DNA from: Agriotes lineatus
Taxonomy: Eukaryota > Arthropoda > Insecta > Coleoptera > Elateridae
Direction: 5' to 3'
NCBI GenBank assembly: GCA_940337035.1
Contig: CALNHX010002798.1
Location: 1-64,000 of the forward strand
Length of the DNA stretch: 64,000 nucleotides
This document shows, piece by piece, positions 1 to 11,507 of the stretch. Both the position numbers and the translations under genes were made by a program. The number at the start of each line of letters is the position of its first letter. Position 1 is the first letter of the stretch. Below the pieces are notes generated by a model that saw only the letters and a list, made by a program, of their open reading frames with translations, was not told the origin of the DNA and did not search any database.

Positions 1-485
1 ATAGATTCCTTACGTTATAATAAATCGATTAAACGCAATATACCTTAGTACAAAGTTTCTTCACTAAGAAGTTATAGGGCCTTGAAGTTCAATTTTAATT
101 TTTTTGTCTATAGCGCATGTTAAAGTGTGCTTTTATCAACTCAAAACAAAAGGTCAAGCGTTACTTTAACAGCAAGGGTAGATAAAGTAGAACTTTAACA
201 TTAAGGATAGATAAAGTAATTTAATTTTCTAACTTTTGTTTAAATTAAATATGACAGCTTCGTATTATCGTAGCAACCCAATCTAGCTACTGACATTTTG
301 AAATGTGATTGACTGTTCTTATATTCTTTTGAAATTGTTAAAGTTCTTGCTATAGAAAAAAATAATGTATTATACGCGACGATAAAGTTATTTCTATCCA
401 CTCTTGAATCATTAAATCATAATTAAACGATTCACTCGTCGATAAAATTAAACTTTATCGTCTTGTATAATAAATTACTAATTTT

Positions 486-1150
486 TTTTACTTCCTTTTA
501 CTATAAAGGAAGTATTGGATTCATCCCAAAAATTCGAAATTGAGTTTTTAACGGATCTTCTGTCTGTCTGTGTGTCTGTCTGTCTGTGTGTGTGTCTGTC
601 TGTGAACAGAATATCTCAAAAACGGAAAGAGGTATGGCGTTGAAACTTCATATATAAGTGTTGTGTACTATGTAGATGCGACAGCAAGCTTTTGAAGAAA
701 ATCGCATAACCGGAAGTAGGTGTTTACTCTTGTGATTTTTCAGTTTTTTTCGATTTTTTCAAAAACGGCTCTAACGATTTTTTTAAACTTTACATTTTTA
801 TTACATTTTTAATGTGTATTGATGTGAGATAGTTGATTTTCCAGTTGAATACTTCTAAAATGGGTTTCTTTTGTTTTTTTGTCTATTTTTTTTATTAACT
901 TTTATTTTAAATAGAACACCCGGTATATTATTACATTTTTGAAATCAGCTTAAAATTCTAGAGAAAATTTGTCTCTTTAACTAACGCTCTATTTTGTACC
1001 GTTTTTGCAGAATTTGTAATTTTTGAAAATTTTTGACAAATGCTTAAAACATTTAAAATCAAATTTTTGGCTAATTATAAGATCACTGTAAAAGGAAGTT
1101 GTGTGCGTGTATCACACCAGATTTTTTTTTTATTAATTTTCACAAATGTA
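486..1150 (+). repeat. Interspersed repeat 'GGAAGT', copy 1
   Basis: The segment starts with a short hairpin (ACTTCC...GGAAGT) and ends near GTAAAAGGAAGTTGTGTG. The same sequence occurs in reverse orientation at about 43164-44500, and a 65-bp piece recurs at 62450-62515. It carries a CTGT/TGTG microsatellite. It holds no convincing coding region; the 94-codon frame at 1040-1324 is low-complexity and AT-rich. This copy lacks the 676-bp insertion found in copy 2 and so preserves the empty target site (856-868). Confidence 0.75.
560..602 (+). repeat. CTGT/TGTG microsatellite
   Basis: Short run of alternating CTGT and TGTG units inside the GGAAGT repeat. The second copy of the repeat (near 44360) has only a short trace of it. 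Confidence 0.9.
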
Positions 1151-2205
1151 GAGATATTGATTTGTAATCCGGTATACATGCTTACTATTATGTACTACAC
1201 TAATAATATTTTTTTTCATAAATTTGACTTGGCATTTTACCAATCTTTCAAAACTTTTTTTAACTCTAACTTCGTTATCTATAACATTTTTGAAATTTTA
1301 GGTTATTATCTGAAAGAGAATTAAAAAGCACAAAAATAATGTACGCTTAGTTCTAATCCTAAAAGCAACCGTTTACCTTAAAATGACCATCAAAGGTTTT
1401 TGGTTGTCATTGAAACAATGGTCATCTAGTAAAAAACAATGATAAATCAATTAATTACATTAATGACATAAGAATTTGTTCTTTTATGTTTAAGAAAATG
1501 CCGCTACATAACGAATTCTCCAATGCTGAAAGGTTCATTACATATATTTAAAGAACTATATTGCTAGCGGCTATGAGTTGGAGGGTCATGAAGGAAGTGA
1601 GACAGACACGCAACTCTTGTATATGGTGAGCTGTGCGCAAGCGCGTCGGCGTCGTCCGCGCGGTGGGGGAAGTGAACCTCCCAGTGAAGTTTAAAATTTG
1701 CTTCTAAAGGCGGAGTTCGAACTCTCAGGCATGCGCACGAAACGCGTTATACTCAAAGTGAGACTATGTCGGCGCCGTAATGTTTTCGTCCGTTCCGAGG
1801 CCCTGCTAGCAATATAGTAAGTAATACATATATGGTTCATTATGTCTCAGCATTTTCGTAAGCACAAAAGACAAAAAACTGCTGTCACCAACGTCATTAA
1901 TTGATTTCTTGTTGTAGTTTACTAGATTACAATCATTACCCATTGATTTTGTGATCATGGCTACTTGATAATTACACGTCTTAATGACAATCACCTTATG
2001 CTTATGAACTAAGAGTACCTACATTATTTTTGTGTATTTTAATTCTCTTTCAGATAATAACCTAACATTTTAAAAAATGTTACAGATAACGAAGTTAAAA
2101 CTAAAAAAGTTTTGAAATATAGGTAAAGTGCCCCTTACAGTTAAGTATAGCTTATGAAATTTTTCCTATTAGTGCAGTACATAATAGTAAGCATGTATGG
2201 GGTTA
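1130..2205. repeat. Large palindrome centred near 1690
   Basis: Sequence from about 1140 to 1550 reappears inverted at about 1820-2205; for example GGTATACATGCTTACTAT on the left matches AATAGTAAGCATGTATGG on the right, and the segment around 1310 matches that around 2045 (GATAATAACCT). A further inverted match links 2195-2260 with 2810-2880. The arms flank the MITE at 1556-1817, which sits almost at the symmetry axis. The arms are diverged, so this is an old inverted duplication or foldback structure. Confidence 0.7.
1556..1817. mobile_element. MITE, 262 bp, TIR CTATATTGCTAGC (copy 1)
   Basis: Begins CTATATTGCTAGCGG and ends GCTAGCAATATAG. Unlike its AT-rich surroundings the body is GC-rich and has CpG-rich stretches. 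A second copy with the same ends and body is at 41856-42110. Non-coding. The ends permit a TA target duplication, as in Tc1/mariner-type MITEs, but this cannot be separated from the TIR itself. Confidence 0.85.
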
Positions 2206-2403
2206 TCATACAGTAAGGGATATACTTTAACTTATTATAACTTTTTAACAAATCAAGCTAACAACAAAAAGTAAACGAAATCTAAAAGCGTTGTCATGAC
2301 AATTGTTGACACGAGTGTCAAAACAAAATCATTCAATTTTGAGTTTATTTTCAAATTAAAACTCTAGTAAACGTAAAGTTTTAACGACTCAAACTGTAAT
2401 AGC

Positions 2404-2790
2404 ATGTATCTACAAACCGCTGGATTACGAAGATTTTGCACGAGAATGGGTTTGAGGGCGGGGCCCTGTCAAATGAAAGCGTACCGCAATTTTATACAAA
2501 AATTTGAAAGAACAGGTTCGGTAATTGACCTTCCGAGATCAGGAAGACCAAGGATTAGTGATGTCCAAGTTGCAGAGGTTCTTCATGAAAATCAGGACAT
2601 AGCCAGAGGTAATCCACTAGCAATCAGCAGTGCAAATGCGATATCCAAGCGATTGCAAATGACGTACACCACAATTTGGAAAATTTCAAAAAAAATTCAA
2701 AAGATCAAAATGGAAGTCATATTGAACATTTGTGGTAACTGGGTTTGGGCATACAAAATCCCATTATTTAAACAAGTAAATATCGTTTAG
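2404..2790 (+). CDS. Helix-turn-helix transposase N-terminal fragment
   Basis: A 128-codon frame. Residues about 25-65 (YRNFIQKFERTGSVIDLPRS, then GRPRIS) match the pattern of the helix-turn-helix domain that begins many insect Tc1/IS630-related transposases: a recognition helix followed by a short GRPR-type hook. The frame stops before any DDE catalytic domain, and the last third is low-complexity. It lies inside the inverted-repeat element 1-3012, which fits a decayed transposase. It is probably not a functional gene. A DDE portion of a similar family occurs as relics near 17.2-17.7 kb and 61.7-62.4 kb. Confidence 0.55.
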   Translation: MYLQTAGLRRFCTRMGLRAGPCQMKAYRNFIQKFERTGSVIDLPRSGRPRISDVQVAEVLHENQDIARGNPLAISSANAISKRLQMTYTTIWKISKKIQKIKMEVILNICGNWVWAYKIPLFKQVNIV

Positions 2791-3012
2791 TGTTTGTTAT
2801 TAACTTAATTTGTTAAAAAGTTATAATAAGTAAAAATATATCCCTTACTTTATGATAACCTTGTATACTGGATTTCAAATCTATATCTCTCCATTTGTGG
2901 AAATTAACAAAACAATAAAAAATTTAAAATTTAACTTCAAGACCCTATAACTTCTTACTGAAGGGACTTTGTACTAAGGTTTAATCAATTTATTATAACG
3001 TAAGGAATCTAT

Positions 3013-4139
3013 GACTAATCCGTGTCTCATTCTTTACCGAACACCTTCTATTTATCAGATAGAGGATAAATAGTTTTGCATAATCAAGATTGCTTTTTTG
3101 TTTAGATTCCTTTCTATGGAGTTCCTGAAGAGTGTAAACTAGGTCCTTCTTAAGATCTCATGTGTAGATTATTTGTTTATTACTACATATGAAAATGGAA
3201 ATATAGAGACATAAGAAGAATACTCACTGGACGGTGTCACATGTGTACAGTAGGGATGGCAATAAAACACACATTGTAGGTTGTTATCCCTTATAAGCAC
3301 AAAACAAAAGGGGGTGGTAGAATAATACTTACGTTAATTGCTCAACGAATCGAAGCAGCATTCAAAGCACCAAATTGCCTCACTCAGCCAAAGCCTAGGC
3401 GAGTCACTACCAATCGCTAATTAGGGGTCGCCGATCAGCTGCAGCAATTTAGATAACAAAAATTGAGCCTTAACCCCTGATTAAGCGATTGCTAGATTAC
3501 GCTCCAGCTAAATTGGAACACTGAGTAATTAATAAAACGGCGCAAAACTGAAGTCAAACAATCAGGTGTAATCAAATGACAAATTCGTTTTATTCACTTG
3601 TAAAGCCGGGCACACACATAAAATACATATAAGTAAAAGTTTAGGGCCGATGTATATGCATATAAATGCCCCAAGGATCCTTGTTTACAGAATGGGGTGG
3701 CCAATTAAAACACCAAATCATAAAAATAATGGAAATTCCTGCAGGCTCCCGGAGAGTGACGTTAATATAAAATTGTAAATTACAAGCGGGCAACCGCCTC
3801 AGGAATTTCTATAACGTGGTACATGTAACAATTAAATTAGCACAATCCGTAGTTAAAGTGGAACTACGGCGAGGGGAAGCCTCTTACTTTACAAACTAAA
3901 ATTCACAATCAAAGTGATGCGTCCAGACCATGATCTAAATATCTCGCGCTAGTATATCGCGCTAATCTCAATTTAGAAGCAAAATACTTTTGGGCAGTCC
4001 TTCGTCGATTGAGCCATACACACGCGTACAGCCAGGCTCGATTGCCGGCCAACAGAAGCACAAATTAATAGAGCAGTAAGGTTACCTTAGGCTGGAATGG
4101 GCTCCTGTAGACTTGATGACCGAACCAGGAAGGACGGTA
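3013..4139. other. Non-coding interval, partly GC-rich
   Basis: No supportable gene. From about 3310 the composition becomes more GC-rich and CpG-containing, as in LTR element DNA. A polypurine stretch AAAAGGGGG followed by TG at about 3307-3317 resembles a PPT/LTR junction in plus orientation, but I could not find a matching second LTR. Confidence 0.4.
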
Positions 4140-4691
4140 GCTCGTCAAGTAAGCGCGCCGAGATACGCTATCGCAGATCGCAACGGGCCGCAAGTCGGGG
4201 TTTCCGAAGTTTTATTGGAGACCCACCACGTGGTGATTGAAATGTATTTGGGGTCCAGTACATGATATTCGAAACGTAGTTGGGGCCCAGTACGTGGTGG
4301 AGAACTAAATTCCCCAAATGTTTCGCTCGGGAAGTTTTGACGTCAAAAAAAAGTCTGCACCTGGCAGTATCTCCAGCTTCACATACGGAGGAATGTCGAG
4401 ACGCGTACAAATCCCCTAACTAAAGGGTGAGAAGTGCCTAGACAACAATAAGCACCTTCTCCAAAATTGCGACCTCGAACAGCGCCAAAAACTTCCACGA
4501 CCTTATTCGATCGAATGCCGGAACAAGATTCCAAATTTTCACGTCGCGAACGTTCAACAATGTACAACGGCGGCGTATCAAAAATGCGCAATATCCGGAC
4601 GCAATTCGAAAAATATCGAACATACAGTAAAGCGAAAATTAATGGTAACAAAATATCGAGAATACAGTAAAGCGAAAATTGACGGTAACAA
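4140..4691 (-). mobile_element. Gypsy-type LTR (3' LTR of the minus-strand element)
   Basis: About 552 bp, repeated directly at 10047-10598 with only about seven substitutions (roughly 1.3%). Read on the minus strand it begins TGTTACCGTC, and it is preceded on that strand by a purine tract (AAGAGGGGGG, plus 4693-4705), as expected for a 3' LTR. The other edge does not show a canonical CA, and no target duplication was recognised. Confidence 0.8.
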
Positions 4692-5389
4692 ACCCCCCTC
4701 TTACCCGGAGGAAGAAAATTTCAAAGAAATTTTCTTATACGCTAAATACGAGGCCCAAAATAAAAAATGTCAGAAAACAACCTTGAAGAGGTTGGGACGC
4801 AAAAGGAAAAAAAAGGACAAACGCGAACTAAACCACACAAACAAGAGACAACGAAGGTTAGCGAGAGGGACAATGCCTTGGGGAATGAATCAGGTCCCAC
4901 AAATCCGACAAATGTCGATGCCCTAAAAGAGGGCGGACGGAACCATCTTCAAACACCAGACACACCCAAACGCAAAACCAAAAGCAAGGAGAGAGTTTCG
5001 CTTGAGGACAGAAATCCGCATACGCGAGAGGATACCCCCAACAACAACCAAATCAACACACAAAACGTATAGCTGAAGGCAATCGGCAACATCAGCTACA
5101 CCACCAAAATCCCAAAAAGGGGTACCCAAAGTATCCAGCAAGCTGACTCTAACTTCCATTAATAAAGAAGACCAAAGAAAACCGAAAAGAAGTGAAAGAA
5201 GAAGAACAAAGTCCAACACAACACACCTCAAGAAAACAGACACAAACATTCCCGCACTAAAGCTCAAGAGAGCCAAAAAAAAGACCAAGAGACCATGATG
5301 TTGTGGTCGGGGCCACAAACACTGCCGGGAAACAGCGGGACCCCAAGGTGGCCGACCGACGTCCCCAACCAACCTCCTACTTACGCGAA
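4692..5389 (-). other. Gypsy element 3' internal region with polypurine tract
   Basis: Lies between the integrase end of pol and the 3' LTR. The polypurine tract abuts the LTR. Open frames exist on both strands (for example 4767-5072 plus, 101 codons, strongly hydrophilic; 4923-5498 minus, 191 codons, hydrophobic). They overlap or oppose each other and match no family I can name. An envelope-like or accessory product is not demonstrable. Confidence 0.45.
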
Positions 5390-6851
5390 CTAAACGGTCT
5401 GGCCACAGATACCCGGACCATGATAGGGTTTTAGGTCCTTGGCGTGCCAAGATCCCGAAAAGACAGTCCCATCGGGATCCTTCAACTGATAGACCCACCG
5501 AGAAAGTTTCTTGTGAATGACAAACGGGCCAACGAACTTAGGGGCGAGCTTGGCTGTGAAGTCTCTAGCAGCATTGGACAAAACGTGGTTCTTTCGGAGG
5601 AAGGATTCCCCCACCTCAAATTCATCAGGGCGATGACGTAGGTCGTAACGAGGCTTCGACGCTTGGTAAGCCTTCATTAAACGCTTCCGAACGTCAAGGT
5701 AAACCTGCTGAAGGGCTTTAGATCGCGGTTCTACATCATCACGGTCAAACATGAGTTCAGGGTTATCTGGTTCTTTGGCGGGTAGGAGGTCATTAAAGTT
5801 AATTTCTCTACCAAAGTTTACGAAGAACGGGGTCATACCAGTCACTTCATGCTTAGATGTTCTGATCGCACACGCCACCGATGGTAACAACACATCCCAA
5901 TTACGCTGATTCTCCTTCATATACGCGGACAACATTGTCTTCAACACGCGGTTAACCCTCTCAGTGGGATTGGCTTGGGGATGATAGTAAGCGGTGAAAG
6001 ATATCCGACATCCATAGCGCTTAGCCATGTTCTGGAAGTCCCTACTACGGAATTGGACTCCGTTATCACAAATGATCCTACGAGGAGCACCAAACAGAAG
6101 TATGACGTTCTCCTCAATATTCCTAACCACAGCGGAAGCGGTAGCGGCCCGAAAGGGGAAGAACAAGGGAAACTTGCTAAACAGGTCCGCAACAACTAAG
6201 ATGTGGGTGTAACCACGGGAAGAGCGGGGCAATGGACCAACAATGTCCGTGGAGATAACCTCCCAAGGGCGAGATATCTGGGAGTGTCCTCCCATAAGAC
6301 CTCTAAGAGCTCTCTGCTCGGGTTTAATGCGGGAGCAAACCCCACAATGTCGAACATACTCGGCCACCTCCTGTCGCATCTTAGGCCAGTAGAAATACTG
6401 AGCGATCCGACTCAACGTCTTATTGACACCACAATGTCCACTCGTACGGGAGTCATGAAAACGGGACATAATATCTCTGCGTTGTTCCCTAGGAGCAACA
6501 GACTTCCATGCATCACGATCATTCGCAAGGTCAGGGTACGGAACAGACACATACTTAAACAACCGATCCTTGTCAACACGCCACAACGGAAAACGTCTAG
6601 GTCTCTGACTCACTTCGCGAATCATCTTCAGATACCACGGATCACGAGGTTCGTCAGGCATAACAGCGAGCGGTACGTCCACGACATTCACGACGCCATC
6701 CACACCATTCATGTCACTCATTGCATTCACCACAGGTACAGCGCGAGACAAAGTGTCCGGCACTACGTGATCCTTTCCTTTTCGATGCTGAATCTCGAAA
6801 TTGTAACAATCCGCAAGAAATTGCGTTATAATTATAAACCTTATAGATTTT
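5390..6851 (-). pseudogene. pol: Gypsy pol fragment: RNase H tail plus integrase
   Basis: This would be the integrase that inserts retrotransposon DNA into the host genome. The open frame enters without a start near 6850 and has an internal Met at 6763 (457 codons from there). The first residues carry the PDTLSR signature that ends Gypsy RNase H. The zinc-binding HHCC set is H103, H110, C140 and C143 (numbered from that Met). The catalytic triad is D173, D233 and E268, with the usual 35-residue spacing between the last two. A GPF/Y-like module (KFVGPF, DLKPYH) follows near residue 400. Reverse transcriptase, protease and gag are absent: the homology stops abruptly at about 6851. The domain itself is open and its catalytic residues are intact, but the element cannot be autonomous. 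Confidence 0.9.
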
Positions 6852-7700
6852 AAGTTGTCAGGAGAAAGAATAAATCAAAGCCGCCCCTGCATAAATTACA
6901 TTTATCGCGAAGCAAAAGTTCACTTGGTGAAGAACGAAAAGACTACATCGTAATAATCCAAGAAGCGGTTGAATTACATCCGGTGTTAATTAACCAAGAG
7001 CTTTCTCAGAATAAAGAAGTGCCGAATTGGCAGGCAGTGCAAAACCGCGTGGGATATGCAGAATTGGCGATCCCAGAGCGCGCGAGTTCTAATTCAAAAA
7101 TGCTATCTTGCAAAACGGGAGAGTACGACAGACATTCGTTTTTGTCCCGAAAGAAAATTACCTTTTGGGGAACGCAAACTGGACAGGCAGTCTTCCCGTA
7201 TCCCGCGAGATAATAAACTAATTACCGGCAAAAGCCGTTTCGGGCGTACCGCGTCCGCGCGACGCCGCGCGAATCAACCTAAGTCAAAATTGAAAGATAT
7301 ATTCAAATCGTTATGTGACTAGTGCATGTGACAAGCCACTCAAAATTCAAGGATTGCCGACCAGGGGATCTAAAATCTAGCCGAACATATTTAAATTACC
7401 TAAGTCAATTCGGGCGTACCGCAAATAAATAAAATTAATATTCACCCTCCAAGTTCTAGCAACGGAACCTGGACGAAGGTCAGTCATTTATGTGTATTTT
7501 ATTAACCAGGGCTGCTATGTTTATTCTTTCCTTCCAAAGTAATTTGATGTCATAAAAATTAAGCATAATTTTGGTCAATCTTTTACGAAGCTACAGTTAA
7601 TTAACCATTGATCAGATAGGGTAAAATTAATTTGTACTTGATCCAAATTTTTAAGTTCTTTTAATATAAGTTATTTATTCTTTTGTGGGTGTTTTATTTA
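6852..7700. other. Interval inside the LTR element, origin unknown
   Basis: Directly abuts the truncated pol. Composition is mixed, with GC-rich stretches (7050-7290). Short open frames at 6983-7322 overlap in two phases and match nothing I recognise. It may be sequence of another LTR element joined by deletion or recombination. Confidence 0.35.
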
Positions 7701-8039
7701 ACCACTAGCAAGATGCCCGTTCTTCGTACGGGCAACAAATGTTTTTTCTTCTAAATTTCAAATGAATTCTAGGGCGCCCCCACCCCCTCACTCAATACGC
7801 TAAACTAACAAACGCCGCAAAACAATATTGTTGGAAAAAAGAAACAAACTTCTTCCGAAAAAATTCCTCCACAACTCTTTTTTATGCTTCATGTACCCCC
7901 TGGAAATCTGTACGTAATTGTCGTTCTCCTTGTATATATTGATAAAACTATAGTTTTAGTATAACAATGAGATAAAATTAAAATATATATGTACAAACTA
8001 AATGTTGTATTCATAAATTACAGCAAGATAAACTTAACA

Positions 8040-9640
8040 CCTTACCCCTTTTCAGTTTTTCCTTTTTACCGCTTTAGGGGTAACATTAAAATTCCTTAAA
8101 CCCCTTTCTAAATATTTTAAGAATACATCTGTATGCCAAAAAAACAATGTTCTAACTCAATAAACATAGGAGATACAACGGGTTCTTTAATTCACCCCGA
8201 ATCCAGATTTGCACCTTTAGGGGTTGATTTGGGAAAATCCTGAAACGTGTTTTTAGACATTTGTATTGGATACCTATGCATGCAAAAAACCAAGTCGATA
8301 TCTTATGGGGTTAAGAGATATTGAGGAATTCGTGACAACACAGTTCACCGCTTTTCACCCCTTAGGGGTAACATTTTAAAATCCCTTAAACCACTTTCTA
8401 AATGTTTTAAGAATACATTTATATGCCAAAAAAGAATGCTCTGGCTCAATAAACATAAGAGATATGAAGGGTTCTTTAATTCACTCCGAATCCAGATTTG
8501 CACTTTTAGGGGTTGATTATGGCAAAATCCTGAAATGCGTTTTTAGACACTTGTATTGGACACCTATGCAAGCAAACACCAAGTCGATATCTTATCGGGT
8601 CTAAGAGATATTGAGGAAACTGTGAAAATACAGTTTACCCCTTTTCACCCCCTTAGGGGTAAAATTGTAAAATCCCTTAAATCACTTTCTAAATATTTTA
8701 AGATTATATCTATATGCCAAAAAAAGGAATGTTCTAACTCAATAACCCTAGGAGTTACAAAGGGTTCTTTAATTCACCCCAAATCCAGATTTGCACCTTT
8801 AGGGGTCGATTAGGGCAAAATTCTGAAATGTATTTTTATATACTTCTATTGGACACCTATGCAAGCAAACACCAAGTCGCTATCTTATCGGGTGTAAAAG
8901 ATATTCAGGAATTCGTGAAAACACAGTTTACCCCTTTTCAACCCCTTAGAGTTACAATTTTCAAATTCCCTTAAACCGCTTTCTAAATATTTTAAAAATA
9001 CATCTATATGCCAAAAAAGAATGTTCTAACTCAATAAACATAGGAGATACGAAGGGTTCTTTAATTCACCCCCAATCCAAATTTGCACCTTTAGGGGTTG
9101 ATTAGGACAAAATACTAAAATACGTTTTTGCACTACTAGTCTCAGAACGCATCGTTATTGGCCTATTTTTAGGTCGTGAAATTGATTTTCTCCACCAAGG
9201 GAGAGAATGTAAAATAAACAATTTTCACCGTGGTAACTAATAAATTGCTAAGTTACCAAATATGACTATTTTAATTTTGAAGTTTTAAAGAGCTGTATTG
9301 TCAGGTTGACAGTTAAAATATTTTCGAAATTTGTTGGAAATTTAGGTATGAAGCTGTTTGGTAGTGCAAAAAATAGTATATACACCACGGTAGCGAATCG
9401 TCTTATAACCTTCGCGCTTTAGATACTTCCCGCTGCGCGCTCAGTATCTAATACGCGCTCAGCTTATAATACTGCGCTTCGCTACCTTGATGTATAATAT
9501 ACTATTCTAGGTATTTGCATTGATAATCTTTGCAAGCAAACACCAAATTGATATCTTATCAGGTGTAAGAGATATTGAAGAATTCGTGAAAACACATTTT
9601 ACCCCTTTTCACCCCCTTAGGGGTCGAATTCCAAAAAATC
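8040..9640 (+). repeat. Tandem array, unit about 294 bp, roughly five units
   Basis: The phrase CCCTTTTCACCCC(C)TTAGGGG recurs at about 8050, 8346, 8640, 8933 and 9602. Each is followed by the same series of blocks (GGGTTCTTTAATTCACCCC, then TTTGCACCTTTAGGGG, then AAGTCGATATCTTAT). Spacing of the first four is 293-297 bp. The last unit is displaced by an insertion at about 9133-9508. An 85-codon frame at 8556-8813 is just one reading of the repeat. Confidence 0.9.
9133..9508. mobile_element. Insertion within the 294-bp satellite
   Basis: Interrupts a satellite unit between a TTTTTGCAC/TTTTTAGAC block and the following ATTG block. Its right part is a palindrome: ATATACACCACGGTAGCGAA on one side and TTCGCTACCTTGATGTATA on the other, with CG-rich sequence between. 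Boundaries are accurate to about 10 bp. Non-coding. Confidence 0.55.
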
Positions 9641-9768
9641 TCTTCTTAGCACTACCTTACATAACAAATTGAACCTTCCACCCAAATTTCAAGTTTTTAG
9701 TGCCAGTGGTTTCGGCTCTGCGTTGATTAGTCAGGGTTGTGACTTTCCTTTATATATGTATAGATAAC

Positions 9769-10046
9769 TCGTAACTTACAACCACTAAGTTACCGCACAG
9801 TGGTCAGAAGATGAGATTTCGACCCCTTCGGGCAATTAGCGATATACGGGTTTGAATCAAGCCTTATATCACACAAACGTGGCAGCACGTAAAACTGGTA
9901 ACCAGGGGGTTGGCAAATCAACCCCTTGGTTATAAATGGTGGCAGCGGTCTACAAAGAACCCTTATACAACCCCCATACCTTCAGGAACCCTTAAAAACC
10001 ACCCACAAAGACTTATATTTTTTTTGTTTTTTATAAAAATTTAAAG
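9769..10046. other. Interval before the right LTR, no gene
   Basis: Contains TGGTGGCAGCGGTC near 9938, which resembles primer-binding-site regions of insect LTR elements. It is on the plus strand, whereas the pol fragment and polypurine tract are on the minus strand. I see nothing else. Confidence 0.3.
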
Positions 10047-10598
10047 GCTCATCAAGTAAGCGCGCCGAGATACGCTACCGCAGATCGCAACGGGCCGCAA
10101 GTCGGGGTTTCCGAAGTTTTATTGGAGACCCACCACGTGGTGATTGAAATGTATTTGGGGTCCAGTACATGATATTCGAAACGTAGTTGGGGCCCAGTAC
10201 GTGGTGGAGAACTAAATTCCCCAAATGTTTCGCTCGGGAAGTTTTGACGTCAAAAAAAAGTCTGCACCTGGCAGTATCTCCAGCTTCACATACGGACGAA
10301 TGTCGAGACGCGTACAAATCCCCTAACTAAAGGGTGAGAAGTGCCTAGACAACAATAAGCACCTTCTCCAAAATTGCGACCTCGAACAGCGCCAAAAACT
10401 TCCACGACCTTATTCGATCGAATGCCTGAACAAGATGCCAAATTTTCACGTCGCGAACGTTCAACAATGTGCAACGGCGGCGTATCAAAAATGCGCAATA
10501 TCCGGACGCAATTCGAAAAATATCGAACATACAGTAAAGCGAAAATTAATGGTAACAAAATATCGAGAATACAGTAAAGCAAAAATTGACGGTAACAA
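10047..10598 (-). mobile_element. Gypsy-type LTR (5' LTR of the minus-strand element)
   Basis: Direct repeat of 4140-4691. The low divergence between the two suggests a relatively recent insertion compared with the older relics around it. No tRNA-complementary primer site was recognised on the minus strand next to its inner edge. Confidence 0.8.
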
Positions 10599-11273
10599 GG
10601 TTTTGTGAAGAGGACGGTGAGACTCAAATGACTACATATGCTATTGTGAACAACTTATAGCTGTTCGACAGAAACACTGCGTAGAAACAAAATAAAATCT
10701 GAAGTGGTAATTAACACTTCTGTAGATATAATTCTGGGTTTCTTTGAAATAACCAGAATACCTCTCTGAGGCTTGAGAACACTGGATAGTACAATAATAA
10801 TAATAATACCTAACACGAAGAAAATTAAAAGATTGATGTTATATATTTTTATTTTGCAGATTAACAGTTCCCATGTCTGTTATTTTTTTAGTGAACAAAG
10901 TAGTTGCTACTGGAAACATCATATCATCACAACAGCTACCTATCATTTAATAGAAGCTAAATGTGTAACAAGTGTGATTGTGATGGAAAATGTGTACCTT
11001 AAAAATCACTGTTATTGACAAAATTTGTAGATAGGTATAGACATTACAAAGAAAAGTTATATATTAATTATTTTATGAAAAATATATTGATTATTGTAAA
11101 CTGCTGTAAAAAACTCGAGTTGAACAGAATTGCTTTATATCTATTGTGGACAAAAATAAATAAATAGATAATTAAGCTACGTCTAGAAATCTTGAACTAC
11201 GATCATTTTCAGCCATAGAATAATTTTCCTCAGATTAAATTTTGTCATTGAGACACTCGTTATATAAATATAT
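10599..11273. other. AT-rich interval without a recognisable gene
   Basis: An 81-codon frame at 10773-11018 is AT-biased and has no recognisable domain. Nothing else supportable. Confidence 0.5.
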
Positions 11274-11507
11274 AAAGGGTGATTCTTTAATATTGCAAAA
11301 AAATTTAAGGCAGATTCTTTGGTTAAAAATAAACAAAAAATGTCCTATAAACTTGTGTCTGGAAACGTTTCGTTAGCGAGATACAGGCCGTTAATTTTGT
11401 CATTAATTTACTTTTGATAATTATTAATATTTCAAATTTAATTGATAATTGGCAGGTTGAATGCTAGTAATATGGGCTGTTTTTTATGTCATTACATTTC
11501 GCTTATT

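Larger units (their letters stand above)
1..3012. mobile_element. Inverted-repeat DNA transposon, about 3 kb, with nested insertions
   Basis: The first ~100 bases reappear as an inverted copy at about 2915-3012; both ends carry the core ATTCCTTACGTTATAATAAA. The left terminus coincides with base 1, so the element may start outside the window. Inside lie a further set of inverted repeats, a MITE at 1556-1817, a copy of a separate repeat family at 486-1150 and a helix-turn-helix reading frame at 2404-2790. I read it as a class II element scarred by later insertions. No full transposase remains. Superfamily is uncertain; the small protein suggests a Tc1/IS630-like source. Confidence 0.7.
7701..9768. 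mobile_element. Repeat element with internal 294-bp satellite
   Basis: Starts near ACTAGCAAGATGCCCGTTC, with a small GCCCGTTCTTCGTACGGGC hairpin, and ends near CTTTATATATGTATAGAT. Such ends are seen in widespread insect non-coding elements. The body is largely a tandem array of ~294-bp units. It is nested between the Gypsy LTRs. No coding capacity. Class (Helitron-like or other) is not settled by the sequence. Confidence 0.5.

Noticed and set aside
1700..1730. GGAGTTCGAACTCTC resembling a tRNA B box
   Set aside because: No A box or cloverleaf in the surrounding sequence; it is part of a MITE repeated at 42006.
4467..5072. Plus-strand open frames next to the left Gypsy LTR, hydrophilic and gag-like
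   Set aside because: They run antisense to the pol fragment and polypurine tract, overlap in several phases and show no zinc knuckle or other gag signature.
7720..7745. GCCCGTTCTTCGTACGGGC hairpin as a terminator
   Set aside because: Bacterial-type terminators are not expected here; it lies at the end of a dispersed repeat element.
8040..9640. Regular repeats considered as a CRISPR array
   Set aside because: Units are about 294 bp, contiguous and without unique spacers, in a eukaryotic genome.
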